A DNA stretch of 50,395 nt from Chaetomium olivaceum (GCA_039881045.1 JAYWVB010000100.1:1-50395); one strand, 5' to 3'. Counted from the stretch's first letter, positions 21,809-34,652 are shown. Made by a program: numbers and translations. Notes: generated by a model from the letters alone, not told the origin.

Positions 21809-24491
21809 CTACATCATCAGCCCCCAGTCCGATGTAGACCATAGCGGGTCCATTTCCATCGACCCGAATCCGCCCTGTCCCGAGATCATGTCCATAACAT
21901 AGCTACCATCGCCGGCTCTCATAAAGGCCTGCCCGCCAACACCCTCCCCGACGTCCATCGACGACATCATGCCAGCCATCGAACCCCCCTCCATTCCAAA
22001 CCGTGCATCCCCCTCCCCACGGTCACCACCACCAGCACCGCTACCACCACCGTCACTCAACCGCCCATCCGCCTTCATCAACGCCATCTTCCCCTGAAGA
22101 TCCCTCACAATCCGCGGCACCTCCCTCCCCGCACTCCCACCACTCCGCTTTACAACCGCCTCCCACGCCCTCAGCACCACGCCAGCAAACAGCCCAAACA
22201 CCGGCTCATGCCCGCCCGCCACAAAGTCCGCATCCATCCCCCTCGCCTCATAGTTCTCGCTCATCGCCTCCCACGCCTCCGCCTCCCAATCCCCATCTCC
22301 CATCTCCACCCCTTCCATCCCACCGCCAACATGAACCTCGCCCTTACCCTGACCCTTAACCCAACCCCGGCCCCGGTACTTACCATATCCCTCGGCACCA
22401 GTGCCACGACTAATACCACTACTAGCACCAGCACCGCCACCACCTCCTACCGCCGCAAGAACCCCCGCCAAGGCGATATACGCCAGAAACGGAAAATGCG
22501 ACGCGACATGCCAGCGGAACCCGCGCGTCAGGGGGGATAGCATGAGGCGGGTGTCGCAGCGGAGCATGACGAGGGCGTGGGGGACGACGCCGTTCCGAGG
22601 TTGGGCGCCGCCGGGTGTGGTGTGGATCGCTTCCGCGCGGCTGTGCTATTGTTGTCTGTGGAGAGCGGGAGGGGTGGCGTGAGGTCTGCGCTGCTGCTGC
22701 TGCTGCTGCTGCTGCCCGCCGCGCGCAGTGCTCGAGCAGGCGGCTGCGGGCGACATAGCCGCGCGCGGTCCAGATGGTGGTGAAGTGTAGCGGGATGGTG
22801 GGGTCGCAGAGGGCGAGGGCTTGTTCCGTGGTTTGGTGCATCTGGAGGAGCGGGTCATGATCCTCGTCCCCGGGTAAGCCGGTGTTGTTTGCTATGGGTG
22901 ATGGTAGGGTGGTGTTTGGATTCGGTGAACGTGGCTAGATAGGGGTCGATGAAGTCGAGGTGGAAGGCGCAGTGGCGGATTATGTTGCTGAGCTGGCTGC
23001 GGACGAGCACGAAGAGCGCCTCGGTTGGCTTGTCGTAGACGGCGGGGGTTATCTTCATGTCCGGGACGAGTTCGAAGTCGTTCAGGTTGAGCGGTGTGCG
23101 GCAGTTCCAGGTCGGGGCCAGGATGCCGGTTCTGTAGTTGTAGGTCTCGCAGATGCGGCTGTTGAAGATCACCAGGGCCCACCACAGCCGTCGGCGCATC
23201 TCTGCCTCGAGAACTGGGCGGGTCTGGTTGGCGGACTCTTTATGGTAGCCCATGCGTTGCGCCATGTGAATGGCGACGGCCAACATGGAAGATAAAGACC
23301 GAGGGTCTGCGCCGGGCTTCAGGGAAACCTAGGTGCGTACGTTAGAATATGATCCCCAACAACCTGCACATCTTTCCTATAGGAGGAGCATTACCAGATA
23401 AAGGAAGAAAGCTGTTAGACAGTCATGGTCGCTCGACTGCAAAAGGTTGCAGTTGAGCAGCGCTTGTTGACAGGCGAATTTGTAACCTGCCAGGAGATCG
23501 TTCCTCGGCGACCCGAACAGAGTCTGGCATTGGTCGTCGGCTAGGCTCAGGATGGCAGTACAGTAGATACTGAAGAGAAGGGCCTCCAACGGTGGACTGA
23601 TGTTCGAAAGATCGCCGATGGCATCGATGATGCGCCCCTGAAGGCTGGGCGTGTGCGTAACTTTCAATAGGGGGTTCACATTGTCTAGGTAGATCTGCCA
23701 GAGTCGGAAGATTTTACCCTGGTCAGGGTGTAATGTGGTTAGGGCAACTGCGCTCGCGGGTGAGCCAAAGAGAAGATGGCTATTTTCAGGGGCATTATTG
23801 TAAGTTCGATCCCACACGTTGTTGATGACGTCGCCCATGTCGTCGTCGTCACGTAGAAACCGGCCATCGCGCTCATCATCATCGAGATCGTTCTCACTAC
23901 CGCCATCTGGTTCGGGGTTCTTTGCACAACATCAGCTGTTGTACACGCGGTTAGGTAGCCGTCTGTCTGTATGCACTTACGTTTTGACTCAAAGCATGCC
24001 ACAGATTCCTGGAGACAGTCAGCCATCGACTCAGTGAAGTTAGCCATAAGGGGGGTAAATGGTGTGACCGACGTTGTTCTTGGTTTGGTGGCCTTCTCCT
24101 GGCTCAAACCGTCAGAGTGAGTGGTACGCGGAGTATCAGGGGTGGCGATATTGACGGGAGACGAGTCGCCTGTGGTCTCGGTAGCGGCAGTACTGGCTGC
24201 AGGCGGGTGCAACGGATCGAATGGAACATTGTGTTGACGGAGCAGTGTTTCATAGTGACGGATGCGAGTAAGAAGTTCGCGCTCGGGAAACCTCCGTCGG
24301 CGCTGGCGTGGGACGATGGTCGCGGGGACACAAGGGGTGCCCCCGCGGGTGCAGTTGGCGCAAGGGAATTTGCGGTCGCACTTGACCTTGCGTTGCTGGC
24401 ATAATTGGCAAGCTAACACACGCTGGGATTTTCCCGTGGCGCGATTTGGCTCTGATGCGGCCCGGTGATCCATCGCATGTTTCGATGTCAT
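21809..24491 (-). CDS. Zn2Cys6 transcription factor with fungal-specific TF domain
   Basis: Starts at 24491 (or the internal Met at 24473). Residues about 25-60 hold the Zn2Cys6 cluster ACQLCQQRKVKCDRKFPCAN...C, with a linker and a short coiled coil (RELLTRIRHYETLL). Exon 1 ends at a GTAAGT donor (23981/23980). Exon 2 runs from about 23919 to 23395 and exon 3 from 23328 to 21809. The middle-homology region is clear (AQRMGYHKESANQTRP...EMRRRLWWALVIFNSRICE). The phase at intron 1 is off by one, and two extra bases are needed near 22880 and 22630, so three one-base indels break the frame; with them removed the protein is about 850 aa. A poly-Ala run is encoded by (CTG)8. Divergent from an MFS exporter, hence its likely regulator. 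Confidence 0.85.
22691..22714. repeat. (CTG)8 trinucleotide repeat in coding sequence
   Basis: A perfect CTG/CAG tract. In the reading frame of the transcription factor it codes for poly-alanine following ARR. Confidence 0.85.
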
Positions 24492-24836
24492 CGACTGCCG
24501 GCGTTAGTGTAGACTGCCAGTGGGGGGGGGGATTTGCAGTTCCCGAACTTGGCAAAGCTTGACTCGGCCCCGAAGAGAGTGGGTGTGGTGATGATGGCCC
24601 AATCAGGGGCGAGCTCACATCACAATCAGCTCCACGCGTGTGTACTGTAAGTCGACACCCCTTCTACACCGATGGTTTAGAGCTCGAGGATGGAATATTC
24701 GCCATTCGGGTTATGGAATAATTTACAATTTTCAGTCGGGCTTCTCAGGTATGGAATGAAAACGTCAAGCCCCCACTCGAGTCATCAAAGCAACGGCATT
24801 CCATTTGACGGGGCAGTCCTTCGCTGACGTAGCCCC

Positions 24837-24859
24837 CTCGGGACTTAGCTTTCCCCGAG
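24837..24859. promoter_or_regulatory. Candidate Zn2Cys6 operator, copy 1
   Basis: CTCGGG-N11-CCCGAG, a perfect 6-base inverted repeat containing CGG-N13-CCG, the architecture bound by dimeric Zn2Cys6 factors. The spacer contains TTAG at the same place as copy 2. Confidence 0.6.
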
Positions 24860-24873
24860 CAACTGCCCTGAGA

Positions 24874-24896
24874 CTCGGGGGTTAGGAATTCCCGAG
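24874..24896. promoter_or_regulatory. Candidate Zn2Cys6 operator, copy 2
   Basis: A second CTCGGG-N11-CCCGAG with identical arms and spacing, starting 37 bases after copy 1, also with TTAG in the spacer. Confidence 0.6.
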
Positions 24897-25160
24897 AATC
24901 AACACCACTGCCAATGTCGTGTTTACAGAAACCCGAATCTTGAAAATGGCCAATAATAAAGCATCCGAGCTATATTTCCGACAGAGCTTTAAAAGAGCCG
25001 GTCATCCAGAGCCAAGCTCAGTACCAGCAACAATTAACAAACAACACAAGTTCACAACTTCCGAGTCGCCTCTCCTCCCGAGCACGAAACCACCATAAGT
25101 CCATAACTAACCAACTCAATACTTTCTGCCTCAAGTTGAGGAACACACCTACCAGTCATT

Positions 25161-27063
25161 ATGGCCACTCACCCTTCCGCGGCCACATCCAGCAATGCCG
25201 ACTCAAAAACTGAGGAGTCATCGGACTTGGGACACACCCGCGATACATCTGATGGTCCCAGCCCAGAACTCTCCAATGCGGGCGGCGAGGAGCTGGTGGA
25301 GCTGGACAAAACCACCAAGATCCTTCTAGTGTCCTCGGTTCTGCTGAGCATGTTCCTGGTTGCCCTCGACAGGACCATCATCTCAACGGTAAGAACTAAC
25401 GCCAACACCCTCGTTCGCCATAATAGGTCCATGCTAATAATGCACTAGGCCATCCCCGCCATCTCCGATGAGTTCAACTCGCTCAACGACGTCGGCTGGT
25501 ATGGCAGCTCATACCTCCTCACCTCCTGCGCCTTCCAGCTACTGTTCGGCAAAGTCTACACCGTCTTTTCCGTCAGAGCCGTGTTTCTTGCCAGCACCCT
25601 GCTCTTCGAGATTGGCTCCGCCATCAGCGGCGCGGCCCCCAACTCAGTGGCGTTTATTGTCGGGCGAGCCGTTTGCGGAGTGGGAGCCGCGGGCCTGTTT
25701 GCTGGAACTGTGAGTCTCCCCCAGCGACGTTCCCCACTGATTCCAAGCTGACCAAAGCATTCTAGATCGTCTCCATCATATACATCGTCCCGCTCCATCA
25801 GCGGCCCAAGATCCAGGGCCTGTTCGGCGCCCTGTTTGGCATTGCATCCATCGTCGGCCCGTTGATCGGAGGCGCGTTTACTTCCAACGTGACCTGGAGG
25901 TGGTGCTTTTACATCAACCTCCCCATCGGTGCCGTGACTATGGTGGTGATTGCCCTGTACCTCAAGGTCCCCGACCGCGAGTCGACAAAGCTACCCCTAA
26001 CCAAAAAGATCCTGCAGCTTGATCTCCTTGGGACGTCAGTTCTCGTGCCGGGAGTGGTGTGTCTCCTATTGGCACTACAATGGGGTGGTCCGACGTATCC
26101 TGTAAGCCACCCAACCCTTCCCCCCCGTTCTCCCCGTTCCCATTACCACAACCCCATGCTAACAACCCCCCTCCCCCGAAACAGTGGAACGACGGCCGCA
26201 TAATCGCGCTCCTCACGCTCACCGGCGTCCTCCTCGTAGCCTACACGGCCATCCAAGCGACCCTGCCCGCCACGGCCACCATCCCCGGCCGCATCATCCG
26301 CCAGCGCAGCGTCATCTCGGCGCTCTGGGCCACCGTGTTCCTCAACTCGGGCAACTACATCTTCATCTACTTCCTGCCCATCTGGTTCCAGGCCATCGCG
26401 GGCGTCTCCCCCGTCGACTCCGGAATCCGCCTGCTGCCCGTCATGCTGGCCACCGTGGCGGGGTCCATCTTCGGCGGCTTTCTCAACGCCCGTGTGGGCT
26501 ATTACACGCCGCTGGCCATCGTCGGGTCGTGCGTTACCTCGGTGGGCGCGGGCTTGTTGACGACGCTGCAGGTCGGGTCGGGCCCGGCCGTGTGGATCGG
26601 GTTTCAGGTGCTGTATGGGCTGGGGCTGGGGACGTGTTTCCAGGCGCCGAACCTGGCGGTGCAGGCGGCGCTTCCGAAGGCGGATGTGCCGATGGGGATG
26701 GCGCTGATGTTTTTCGGGTCGCTGATTGGGTCGACGGTGTTTGTGTCGGTTGGGCAGAACGTGTTTACCAACCAGCTGGTGCAACGGCTGTCGGGGTTCC
26801 CCGGGTTTGAGGTCAAGTTGGTGACGTCGGGAGGTATTACGGCGTTGCTGGAGGCGCTGCCCCAGGAGGTGCGTGGGGATGTGCTGGTTCAGTACAACGA
26901 GGCACTACGGGAGGTGTTCAAGGTTGGGTTGATCACGACGTGTTTGACGGTTCTGGGGACCTCTACCCTGGAGTGGTTGACTGTCAAAAAGCATCAGGCA
27001 AAGCCGGATGGAACTGGCGAGGTAGCTCAAGAGGAGAAGAAGGCCGGGGTTGCGCCGGAGTAG
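25161..27063 (+). CDS. MFS multidrug/toxin exporter, 14-TM DHA2 type
   Basis: Four intact exons, 25161-25388, 25449-25709, 25766-26101 and 26185-27063, 567 aa. After a 55-residue acidic N-terminus come about 14 hydrophobic helices. Motif LDRTIIST ends helix 1, the antiporter motif C is GIASIVGPLIGGAF in helix 5, and WRWCFYINLPIGA follows, all typical of drug:H+ antiporter-2 family exporters at the plasma membrane. The C-terminal tail is charged (EEKKAG). Substrate unknown; no biosynthetic core gene (PKS, NRPS, terpene synthase) is in the window. Probably controlled by the divergent Zn2Cys6 factor through the twin operators. Start ATG 25161 precedes a leader with multiple CAAC runs. Confidence 0.92.
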
Positions 27064-28807
27064 TTGGTGGTTGGGCAGAAGGCTGCCACGAAGGGGGTAG
27101 TAGTACTACAGATGGTGGGGGTTGATTCCAAGATGGAAATAGACTAGATTAGAATGTAGAATAGTTCTTTACCTCAAACTGATCTCAAATCTAATACTGA
27201 TTGATACCCAGCCAAACACTGTGTTTCGCCCCTTCTTTCCACGTTCAACCTCTGATTCTTGTGTCTACGTCCCTGCCTTGGTCTAACGTGAACTGAAACT
27301 CGAGAAACGGCTTGATCAGACGATCTCGACTGAAACCATCCTTTGTGACACTCTAGTATGATGCTTGACAAGCTTGGTCCTACTGAGCAAGATCGTCCGA
27401 CCGTTAATGTGACAGAAGGAGAAAAGACGCTACAGCGACTGTGACACTCCAGTGTCATTCCATGGCGCTTTACATGACACTGGTCTTCTGACATTGACTC
27501 ATTCCATGTGGACTGACGGTCTTGTTTCAACACTCTGATTCCCGATTTGAGAGACGCGAAACTTAACATCAACAAACTCAGCGCATGGAATGTTCCCCCA
27601 GCAAAAGAAATTGACCCTTTCCAACGCATTCAGAATTGAATGCGGCAATGAACACCTTTCCCACCAACTCCAAACCACCAAACACCAAAAGATCGTAACT
27701 GTTTTCGTACAACCTACAAACCTTTCCCACCTGATGCCATTCCCACACCTTACCTAGTAACCTCACCCAACCAACCCTATGTGGTGTCAGCAACACCACC
27801 ACAAAACGAGAAAATTAATCTCACACCACCCAGGTAAGCACGCGACTTAATCCAAAGGGATTGTCGACCCGACATCCCTTCCCACCCTCACAGGCCTCAC
27901 AGGTCTCACAGGCCTCACAGGCTTCCCCCGAGTCGTCCCCCCCCAGCACACAAAACACCTCACCTCACCCACAAAAAAATAAAACCCGCACCAAACAAAC
28001 CCCCAAGCGAGCAAGAAGCGAAACGATCAACCACCGCAATCAAATTTTTGCAGTCCGACCACTCCCCGACCACTCTCGGCCACTCACACCACTCCCGTGC
28101 CCCAATCCTCCCGTCCCAAGACGTGACATCCAACCCCACCCACCACCCACCTCACCATGCCCGCGCGACCTGCAGGAAAAAGGGTGTGGTTACATCCACG
28201 TTTTGTGTCGCCCTCCGGCCGCCACTCTTTTGTGTGTCGCACAAAAACGATCTGCCCGGCAAAGACCCGGGATTGCAGGGTTGCGTTTGAGAGGATTGAA
28301 CCGTGCCAGCGGGAAGGATGAGCAGTCCCGGCAAGTGCCGCATTTCTGTATCAACTGCCATTCTGATATGAAGCGGAGGCTAAAATGGCATGGCAATAAG
28401 CGGTGCAAGACGGGAATTCACCGTTGACTGTCTTGTGTCAGGTCCGGCATAATCCGGAAAAGGCATAATCCGGAAAAGCCGAACCAGGAATGCATCAGCG
28501 GAACATGCAAATAAATACACGGTACATGTAGGACCCTTGGTTTCGAAACAACCGTCCAGCTCTAACAACCGTTTCAAGTGGACCGCTTCCCGTACCATTG
28601 CATCATCTCCATTGCTTCTTCAGTCTGATGATATTAGAGATCCCTGTCAGATTCATCATTACCAGTGATGCTATAACTATGGAATCTATTACATAGTAGT
28701 AATATACACGCCGGTGACCGGGTTATGGCAGCTGGGAAGCCATGCAAAAAGAACGCCGCCCGGTGCTTTTTCAAATATCCAATAACCAACCCCCTGTCCT
28801 GACACGC
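27064..28807. other. Convergent intergenic region with a 9-base tandem repeat
   Basis: 1.7 kb between the ends of two transporters. An open frame at 27861-28427 has no ATG at its start and Pro/Ser-rich content, so I do not call it. It includes CACAGGCCT-type 9-base repeats at about 27888-27926. Confidence 0.5.
27888..27926. repeat. Tandem 9-base repeat
   Basis: Four units of TCACAGGCC with T/C variation. Confidence 0.75.
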
Positions 28808-30639
28808 TTAATACGCGTAGCGGAACGTCTTGTTCTCCTTGTCCGTCATGTTGGCCCACGCCTCGGGCGACAAGTAGGCATCCTCCTGCTCGCCTTCAGA
28901 CGTGCGCTTCTTGTTCTGCCAGACATAGTACAGGAAGAGGAGGAAGGTGGTCAAGGCGCAGCCAGCCTGGGTGCCCATGACAGCGATCTTGGCGGGCGCG
29001 GTACTCCGGCGCATCCTTGGCCTGGAAGGTCTGTGGCCCAATGATGTTACCCAGAGAGAACGAACCACTGATGAGAGCGGCGGCGAAGGCACGCTTGGTG
29101 CCGCCTCCAATGTTGGCCACAGTCCACTATAAAGGAGGTTAATGGCCAGAGTACGACAAGAAAACAAGGAGATTACTCACGTTGTAAAAAATAGCAAGCG
29201 GGGCAACGACAGCGTTAACAAGGTATATGCCAGCCAGGCAGCCGGCCCTGTTGGTGACCGGGAGGAAGGACATCAAGCCGCCACCGATGATTCTGGTGTC
29301 AAGTCAGTCGATAAGGCCCATGGAATTGTTGATCAAGTCTGTCACTTACGCAGGGATGATGCAAGCAATGATGAAAGCCCAACGATGGGACTGCATGCGG
29401 ATACCGAATCCGACAAAGAGCGTGAAGAAAATGCTGACAGCGCCCGAAGGTGTGTTCATCAGAGCAGATTGCTTCGAATCATACTTAAGGCCACGGATGA
29501 GGGTGGCAGAATAGGTTGTGACGACACCGCTAGAAACCGACAGCTAAAAAGAGATACGAGTTAGCAAGTTTGTACCAATTCGGCCGTTGGTATTGTATCC
29601 AGACACTTACCAGAATAACAGAAAGAAGCAAGAGCCAAATCTGGGGGTCCAGTAGAGCCTCGATAATCTCCTTGCCGCGGAACTTGCGGTTCTCGATACC
29701 GGTCTGGTTGACGCTGACGTGCTTCAGCAGCGCCACCTTCTCGTTGTTGGACAACCACTTCGCCTTCATCGGTGTGTCGGGAAGGAAGAGAACAACGCAA
29801 GACCCCACGACAACGGTGACCACGCCCAGAACGACAAACATGATCCGCCATCCGGCAAGGCGGGAGCCTTCACCAATGTGCTGGAAGCCATACGACACCA
29901 GGCCACCGACGATCTGGCCGATTCCCAAGCCAGTGTACCAGAACGAGAAGCGCGGAGCCTGCTCAGACTTGGTGTACCACTGGCTGCTAATCAGCATCAG
30001 CGACGGAGCAATGGTAGCCTCGAAGATACCCAAGAAGACACGCGAGACGAGAAGCGTCTGGTAGCTGGTGGCAGCGGCACCGCAAGCGGTGGCCGTGCCC
30101 CAGAGGATGACATTCAGACCGAGCCATTTGGCGGCGGGGACGGCTTGAAGGAAGTAAACTGGAGCGAGCACCAACGGGTCAGCACTGTGGTGACACCATC
30201 CTCATGGGATGGACGGATGTCTTACTGTTGGGAACCTCAAAAGCAAGGAGACCGACGAAGAGGAAGGTTGCGACATTCGAGAAGTCATTGCCCCCCATAT
30301 TCAGGTCCTTCTGCAGGCCCATCACATTGGCATACTGCGTGCAGGTAGTACAGTATTAGCCGCCGCCCGGTGGGGTGGATGGGGGAATCAGCCTCTTACG
30401 TTGAGGATGACCTTGTCGAGAAACTGCAGCGTGTAACACAGGAACATCAAGGGCACGATATGCCAGTCGATCTTGCGGCGCAGGGCCGCGAGATCAATTG
30501 GCTCACTGGTATCAGCATCCCGATTGGCGTCTAGGTACTTCCAGGCAGTATCCAACTCGCCCGAAGCACCACCGCCGGACACCGTCTCAGTGGCGTCGAC
30601 CCGGTCCTTTGCGCTGTTTTTGTCCGAAGTCGACGACAT
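28808..30639 (-). CDS. MFS permease of the anion:cation symporter (Dal5/allantoate permease-like) family
   Basis: Six exons: 30400-30639, 30226-30334, 29611-30158, 29350-29543, 29181-29292 and 28808-29126; about 506 aa and 12 helices. Family marks: DWHIVPLMFLCYTLQFLDK in helix 1, ANVMGLQKDLN, GTATACGAAATSYQTLLVSR, RVFLGIFEATIAPSLMLI, and the segment ending WYTGLGIGQIVGG. Members import organic anions such as allantoate, nicotinate, pantothenate or biotin; the substrate cannot be told here. One extra base near 28995-29001 shifts the frame between APEYR and AKIAVMGTQAG in the last exon; removing it makes the exons sum to a multiple of three. Start ATG 30639 precedes a 55-residue hydrophilic N-terminus. 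Confidence 0.88.
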
Positions 30640-32627
30640 GGCGGGCGGTTGTAAGTGTAGGGTCCGAGAGCGAGCGCAATGACCTCGCGGGAGGGAAGCC
30701 AGACAATTAATTTTAAGACAAAAAAGAACGGGAAGGGAGTGTGAGGGACGAGGGGCGGGAAGCCGGGGGGGCACAGCAAGATGGAAGGAGATCTCGGTCA
30801 GACAAAACCAAAGACTGACGGACACCGGGAGAACGGGCTGGGGGAGAGAGATCGACAGAGTTGGCCAGGTGCGGTGCCACGGGGTTGCAGTGCCGGAGGG
30901 AACACGGGAGAAACGAAGGAAAAATTCAGAAGGGAAGGAGAAGATCAACCACCAACATAAAGTGATGAAACGTGGGCCAAATGCAGGCACTGGCAACGCA
31001 AGTTTAAAAGGAGGGAGGCATCAGGAACATGGAAGGCAAAGATGCCGAGGCGACGCGCATATGCTGTTGGTTCTTGCCCAGACGAGCGAGCCATGGTGAT
31101 TTCGGGGCAGGCTCGCCAGGGTCGGGGCCACTTTCCTAACTGAAAACACAAAAGTACCACGAAAGAACCCCTGCGATGCAACGAACTTGAGAAACGGGAC
31201 AGATCTGGAAATGGCTGTAACCAAAACACAAATCATGGCCCCGGGGTCTGGAGCACGTCGGCACGATCAGGACACACAGACAGTGTGAGGAGGGCAAGGG
31301 GCGTCGCGGGTTCACTGTGAGAGTGGTTGAGAGTTGAACCAGGGCCGAACTGACCGGGGTCCAGGGTGTCAGGGTGCCAGGGTGTGTGCGATGGTGCAAC
31401 CCCAACCTTGCCTGGCTCTTGGCTCTTGCCTTCCAGGGTGTTCCCGACCCTTGCCGCTCCCCCCACCCTGACAACCACCACAAGAAGCCACGACACTGGC
31501 TCCCTTCTGTTGCTCCCTCCCTTGTCGGAAGGCATCCCCGTCCGCACCTACCTGCGCCCAGACGGCACAGCACTGGAAGGCCGAGATACGGGCTGTGGTA
31601 TGCAGTGGGCAGCAGGCAAGACCAGGTCCCGAATATGGCCGTGAACCTGTTCCATTGCAAGTGTCGCTTGCACCAGTGCCAACCTATCATCTCCGAGAGA
31701 AGTTCCCTCTTCGAACTTGAGCCGGCGGCCCACGAGATGCCGCACCTCACTCCTTGGCTTTCCAGACCCCTGGGGGTGGCCCTCCTGCAAGACACACAGT
31801 ACGCAGGACATGGAGATGCTGCTCGTCCACTAGTGTACTGTGTAGTTGCGCCCTTGCATTGAGCAAGTTCGCGCAGGGTCAGGCTGCGAACAATCCAACT
31901 GATCAAGGGGCTCTCTCGTACCTGTTGATGTACCTACGGTAGCCACTCGACGCCCGAGTTCGAAAGGTCAAGGCTCCCGGGCAACAGGTGAGGAAAGTGG
32001 AGGTGCATGATGCCAGTTCTGCGATTGGCTTCCCTCGCCTCGGCTCACAGCATGCAGCAAGGGCGGGCAAGAGCGAGCAAGGGCAAGTAGCAGGGCTTCG
32101 ATGGAACGATGCTGAGAACATTTTTCCATTTTTCCCGCACTTTCGGTGTCGATGTCAGGGTTCCCACGGCTCGGTCGCCTTCCTGTCTCATCACACATCT
32201 GATCATCCCCTGGTGGTTTGGATGGGACGATGGAACCTTTGATACTCACTTTCTGGGTCTGATCGTGGGTATTGCCGTTCCTTGAACCACCACGAGGCGA
32301 CAAGATTTGGGCCTGAGCCCCCCCAGGTTTAAACTTGATGAATTTCCATGGTCCCCACGTTGACGCGCAGTGTTGATCTCCCGCCAAATCCCCTTCACTC
32401 TTTTCCCACAAGCCCGCCCACCTGCCCGCCCACCTTCCAGGCTGCGGCGCCGATCAGTTCTCGAGATTCCTTTTTCCCCGGTCGTTCCCCAGTCACCGTT
32501 TCCAACGCATCTCCCACTCGATCCTGCAATTCAGTAGATCCACCGCGCCGTCCCCTCGGGTCTTGACGACCGCATCGACCGCATCGACCGCATCGATTTA
32601 TCGCTTAACCCTACTGTACTCGCCAAC
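30640..32627. other. Long intergenic region between divergent genes
   Basis: 2 kb upstream of both the permease (-) and the receptor (+). Overlapping ORFs to 256 codons on the minus strand have no domain and no coding bias. A 9-base CGCATCGAC unit is repeated three times at 32571-32597, just upstream of the receptor ATG. Confidence 0.5.
32571..32597. repeat. Three tandem 9-base units in the receptor leader
   Basis: CGCATCGAC repeated three times, 30 bases before ATG 32628. Confidence 0.8.
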
Positions 32628-33949
32628 ATGGTTTGGGTCGACAATGCGACCGCCGAGGTCGATGCTATCTCGGAATGGCGCACCATTGTCGCCATCTGCA
32701 GCGTTCTCTCGGCATTTTCGATTGCGATCGTGATGGCACGGGTTTGGATCAGGCACAAGAACCACGGGTTGGCGGCTGATGACTGGATGGCGATATTGTC
32801 CATGGTATTCGCCCTGATTTACTCGCTACTGTGCATAGTCCGTACGTGCATATCGCCCCCAATTTCACTACCAATACCGCACTAGTTTCGAACCGACTTT
32901 ACTAACCATGGTCCGACGACAGAAACGAAATATGGCTTGGGACTCCCGCTTAAGTTGCGGCCAAAAGAGAACCTCATTCCTTACACTCGTTCCAACTACG
33001 CCGGCCGACCGATCTACCAAATAGGCATCAGCTTCTTCAAGGTCGCACTGTTGATCAGCTACCTGCGACTCTTCAAGGGCACCAACCACATCAACTACCG
33101 CCGCGTGGTCTGGGTTGCCATTGTTGCCGTCGTGGCCGGGCACTTGGGATGTGCGCTGACCTTAATTCTGGCGTGCACTCCGGTAAGTCCAGTCGGAACG
33201 CAAGACTCCACGCTTCGGAAGCACATTAGGGACCAGTGTGGTCGGATGCTGACATTGTACGACCTTCAGGTACATAAATCGTGGGACCCTTTAACGCCAG
33301 GCACGTGCCTGGCACCCGGCCCCTCATTCACAGCCTATGCCATTGTGACGATCGTGTCCGACGTGGTGGTGGCTGTCATTCCCATCCCCGTGCTACTACA
33401 GCTCAAGGTCAATCTGGGCAAGAAGATTGGTCTCATTGTCATTTTCCTACTGGGTCTTTTCACGACTCTCTGCTCGGTCTTCCGGTATCTGCAGATCGAC
33501 AGGATCCAGTATGGCGACGGCAACTCGACCATGCTCATCCTGTGGGGTGTGATTGAATTCAACGTCGGGGTAAGTTCCGCTTTTTTGTCTCAAAACCCCC
33601 GCTCGCGCCTGGTCACAGTGCCGTTGTCTCACGCTTACGCGCCTCCTCTCAGAACGTGGTCTCGTCGTTACCATTCCTCGCGCCGATCTTTTTGCGCAAG
33701 GCCAAGCGCTTCACGACCAAGTACTCCGGCAGCGGCAACAACTACGGCAGCGGGGTGCGCAAGATTGGCAAGTCGGGCGAGGCCTACAAGCTCAGCAGCA
33801 TCTCCAGCCAGGTCAAGGGCACCTTCGCCACCGCCCAGGGGCAGAGCAACAGCAACGGCAGCGAAGAAAACATCCTCAAGGCCAGCACTGAGAATGCGCC
33901 CGAAAACACCATCATGAAGTCGGTTACATACAGCGTGCGTGTCGAGTGA
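32628..33949 (+). CDS. PTH11-like seven-transmembrane receptor-type protein, fungal rhodopsin domain
   Basis: Four intact exons, 32628-32841, 32923-33182, 33270-33569 and 33653-33949, 356 aa. Seven hydrophobic helices are visible, including SVLSAFSIAIVMARVWI, DDWMAILSMVFALIYSLL, GISFFKVALLISYLRLF and SDVVVAVIPIPVLLQL. The short motifs DDW after helix 1, the W..L....C.P element (SWDPLTPGTC) and the R-Y-L-Q end of helix 6 match the fungal rhodopsin-domain family. There is no CFEM Cys pattern at the N-terminus. The C-terminal 80 residues are cytosolic, Ser/Asn/Gly-rich. Such proteins are plasma-membrane sensors or of unknown role. Two introns end in CAG and all donors are GTRNGT. Confidence 0.88.
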
Positions 33950-34652
33950 GACAGTTCACGATGTGACCGAAGGGAGGGCATGCATGGGCGCGTTGTCTTG
34001 GCGTTTTCATTACACATCGATTAGATTCCAATTAGTTACAACACGGCGGCGTGACAGAGGGCGGGCGGCGTCAAGGGACTGCAATGAGCTTACTACAGGG
34101 TGGGGGGTTTGCTTTTCTTGGGGGATGATTTTTTCAATTTTTTGGGGGGGGCCGGGCACCCGAAATGTGTACATATCTCCGGATTTCACGACACTGTGCG
34201 ATACTTTTGACGATGATGCGACCACAACAACACAACTGAACAATTCGAAGACAAAATATTTGCTTGGCTTTTAACCCACCTAACGTTGTTCACCTTTTCG
34301 GTCCCGAAGCGATGAAAACAAGCTCTGACCAAGTGGGCAAAGCGGAAACGATCGCCTTTCGTTCTTGCTCACCCATTCCACTTCCAGTAAGGCGGCGCTG
34401 GTTAAAGTACACCCCTGTCCCAGATAGCCCGATCGCCGCTCCCCAACGTCCCGACACTCCGTCGCGGCGCCGCCGATCCCTTCTTTTTGCTCTTGCCCGT
34501 CCGTTCCCTACGCAAGCCACACCCGACCGACGGTCCCAGCGCTCCGGGACGAACTGGAACTCAACCACCCCGGGCCCCATCCCATGATCAACCCATCTCG
34601 GCTATCTGCTGACCGATCCCATCCTCCCCCCCAACTCCACCCAGAAAATGAA
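33950..34652. other. Convergent 3' intergenic region
   Basis: 700 bases between the receptor and FAD monooxygenase ends. It has G-run and T-run tracts near 34130-34151; no gene. Confidence 0.6.

Larger units (their letters stand above)
24492..25160. promoter_or_regulatory. Shared promoter of Zn2Cys6 factor and MFS exporter
   Basis: 669 bases between divergent starts. It contains the paired operators at 24837-24859 and 24874-24896, a G10 run at 24522-24531 close to the regulator, and an AT-rich TTTAAA element near 24990 on the exporter side. Confidence 0.65.

Noticed and set aside
21809..27063. Secondary-metabolite biosynthetic cluster
   Set aside because: A regulator and exporter pair is present but there is no PKS, NRPS, terpene cyclase or tailoring set around it.
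27861..28427. 188-codon ORF on the plus strand
   Set aside because: It begins with TTG, not ATG, is Pro/Ser-rich low complexity and has no domain; it overlaps a simple tandem repeat.
31136..31906. 256-codon minus-strand ORF between permease and receptor
   Set aside because: Composition is Trp/Cys/Arg-rich with no motif, overlapping several equally long ORFs on both strands, as expected of GC-rich noncoding DNA.
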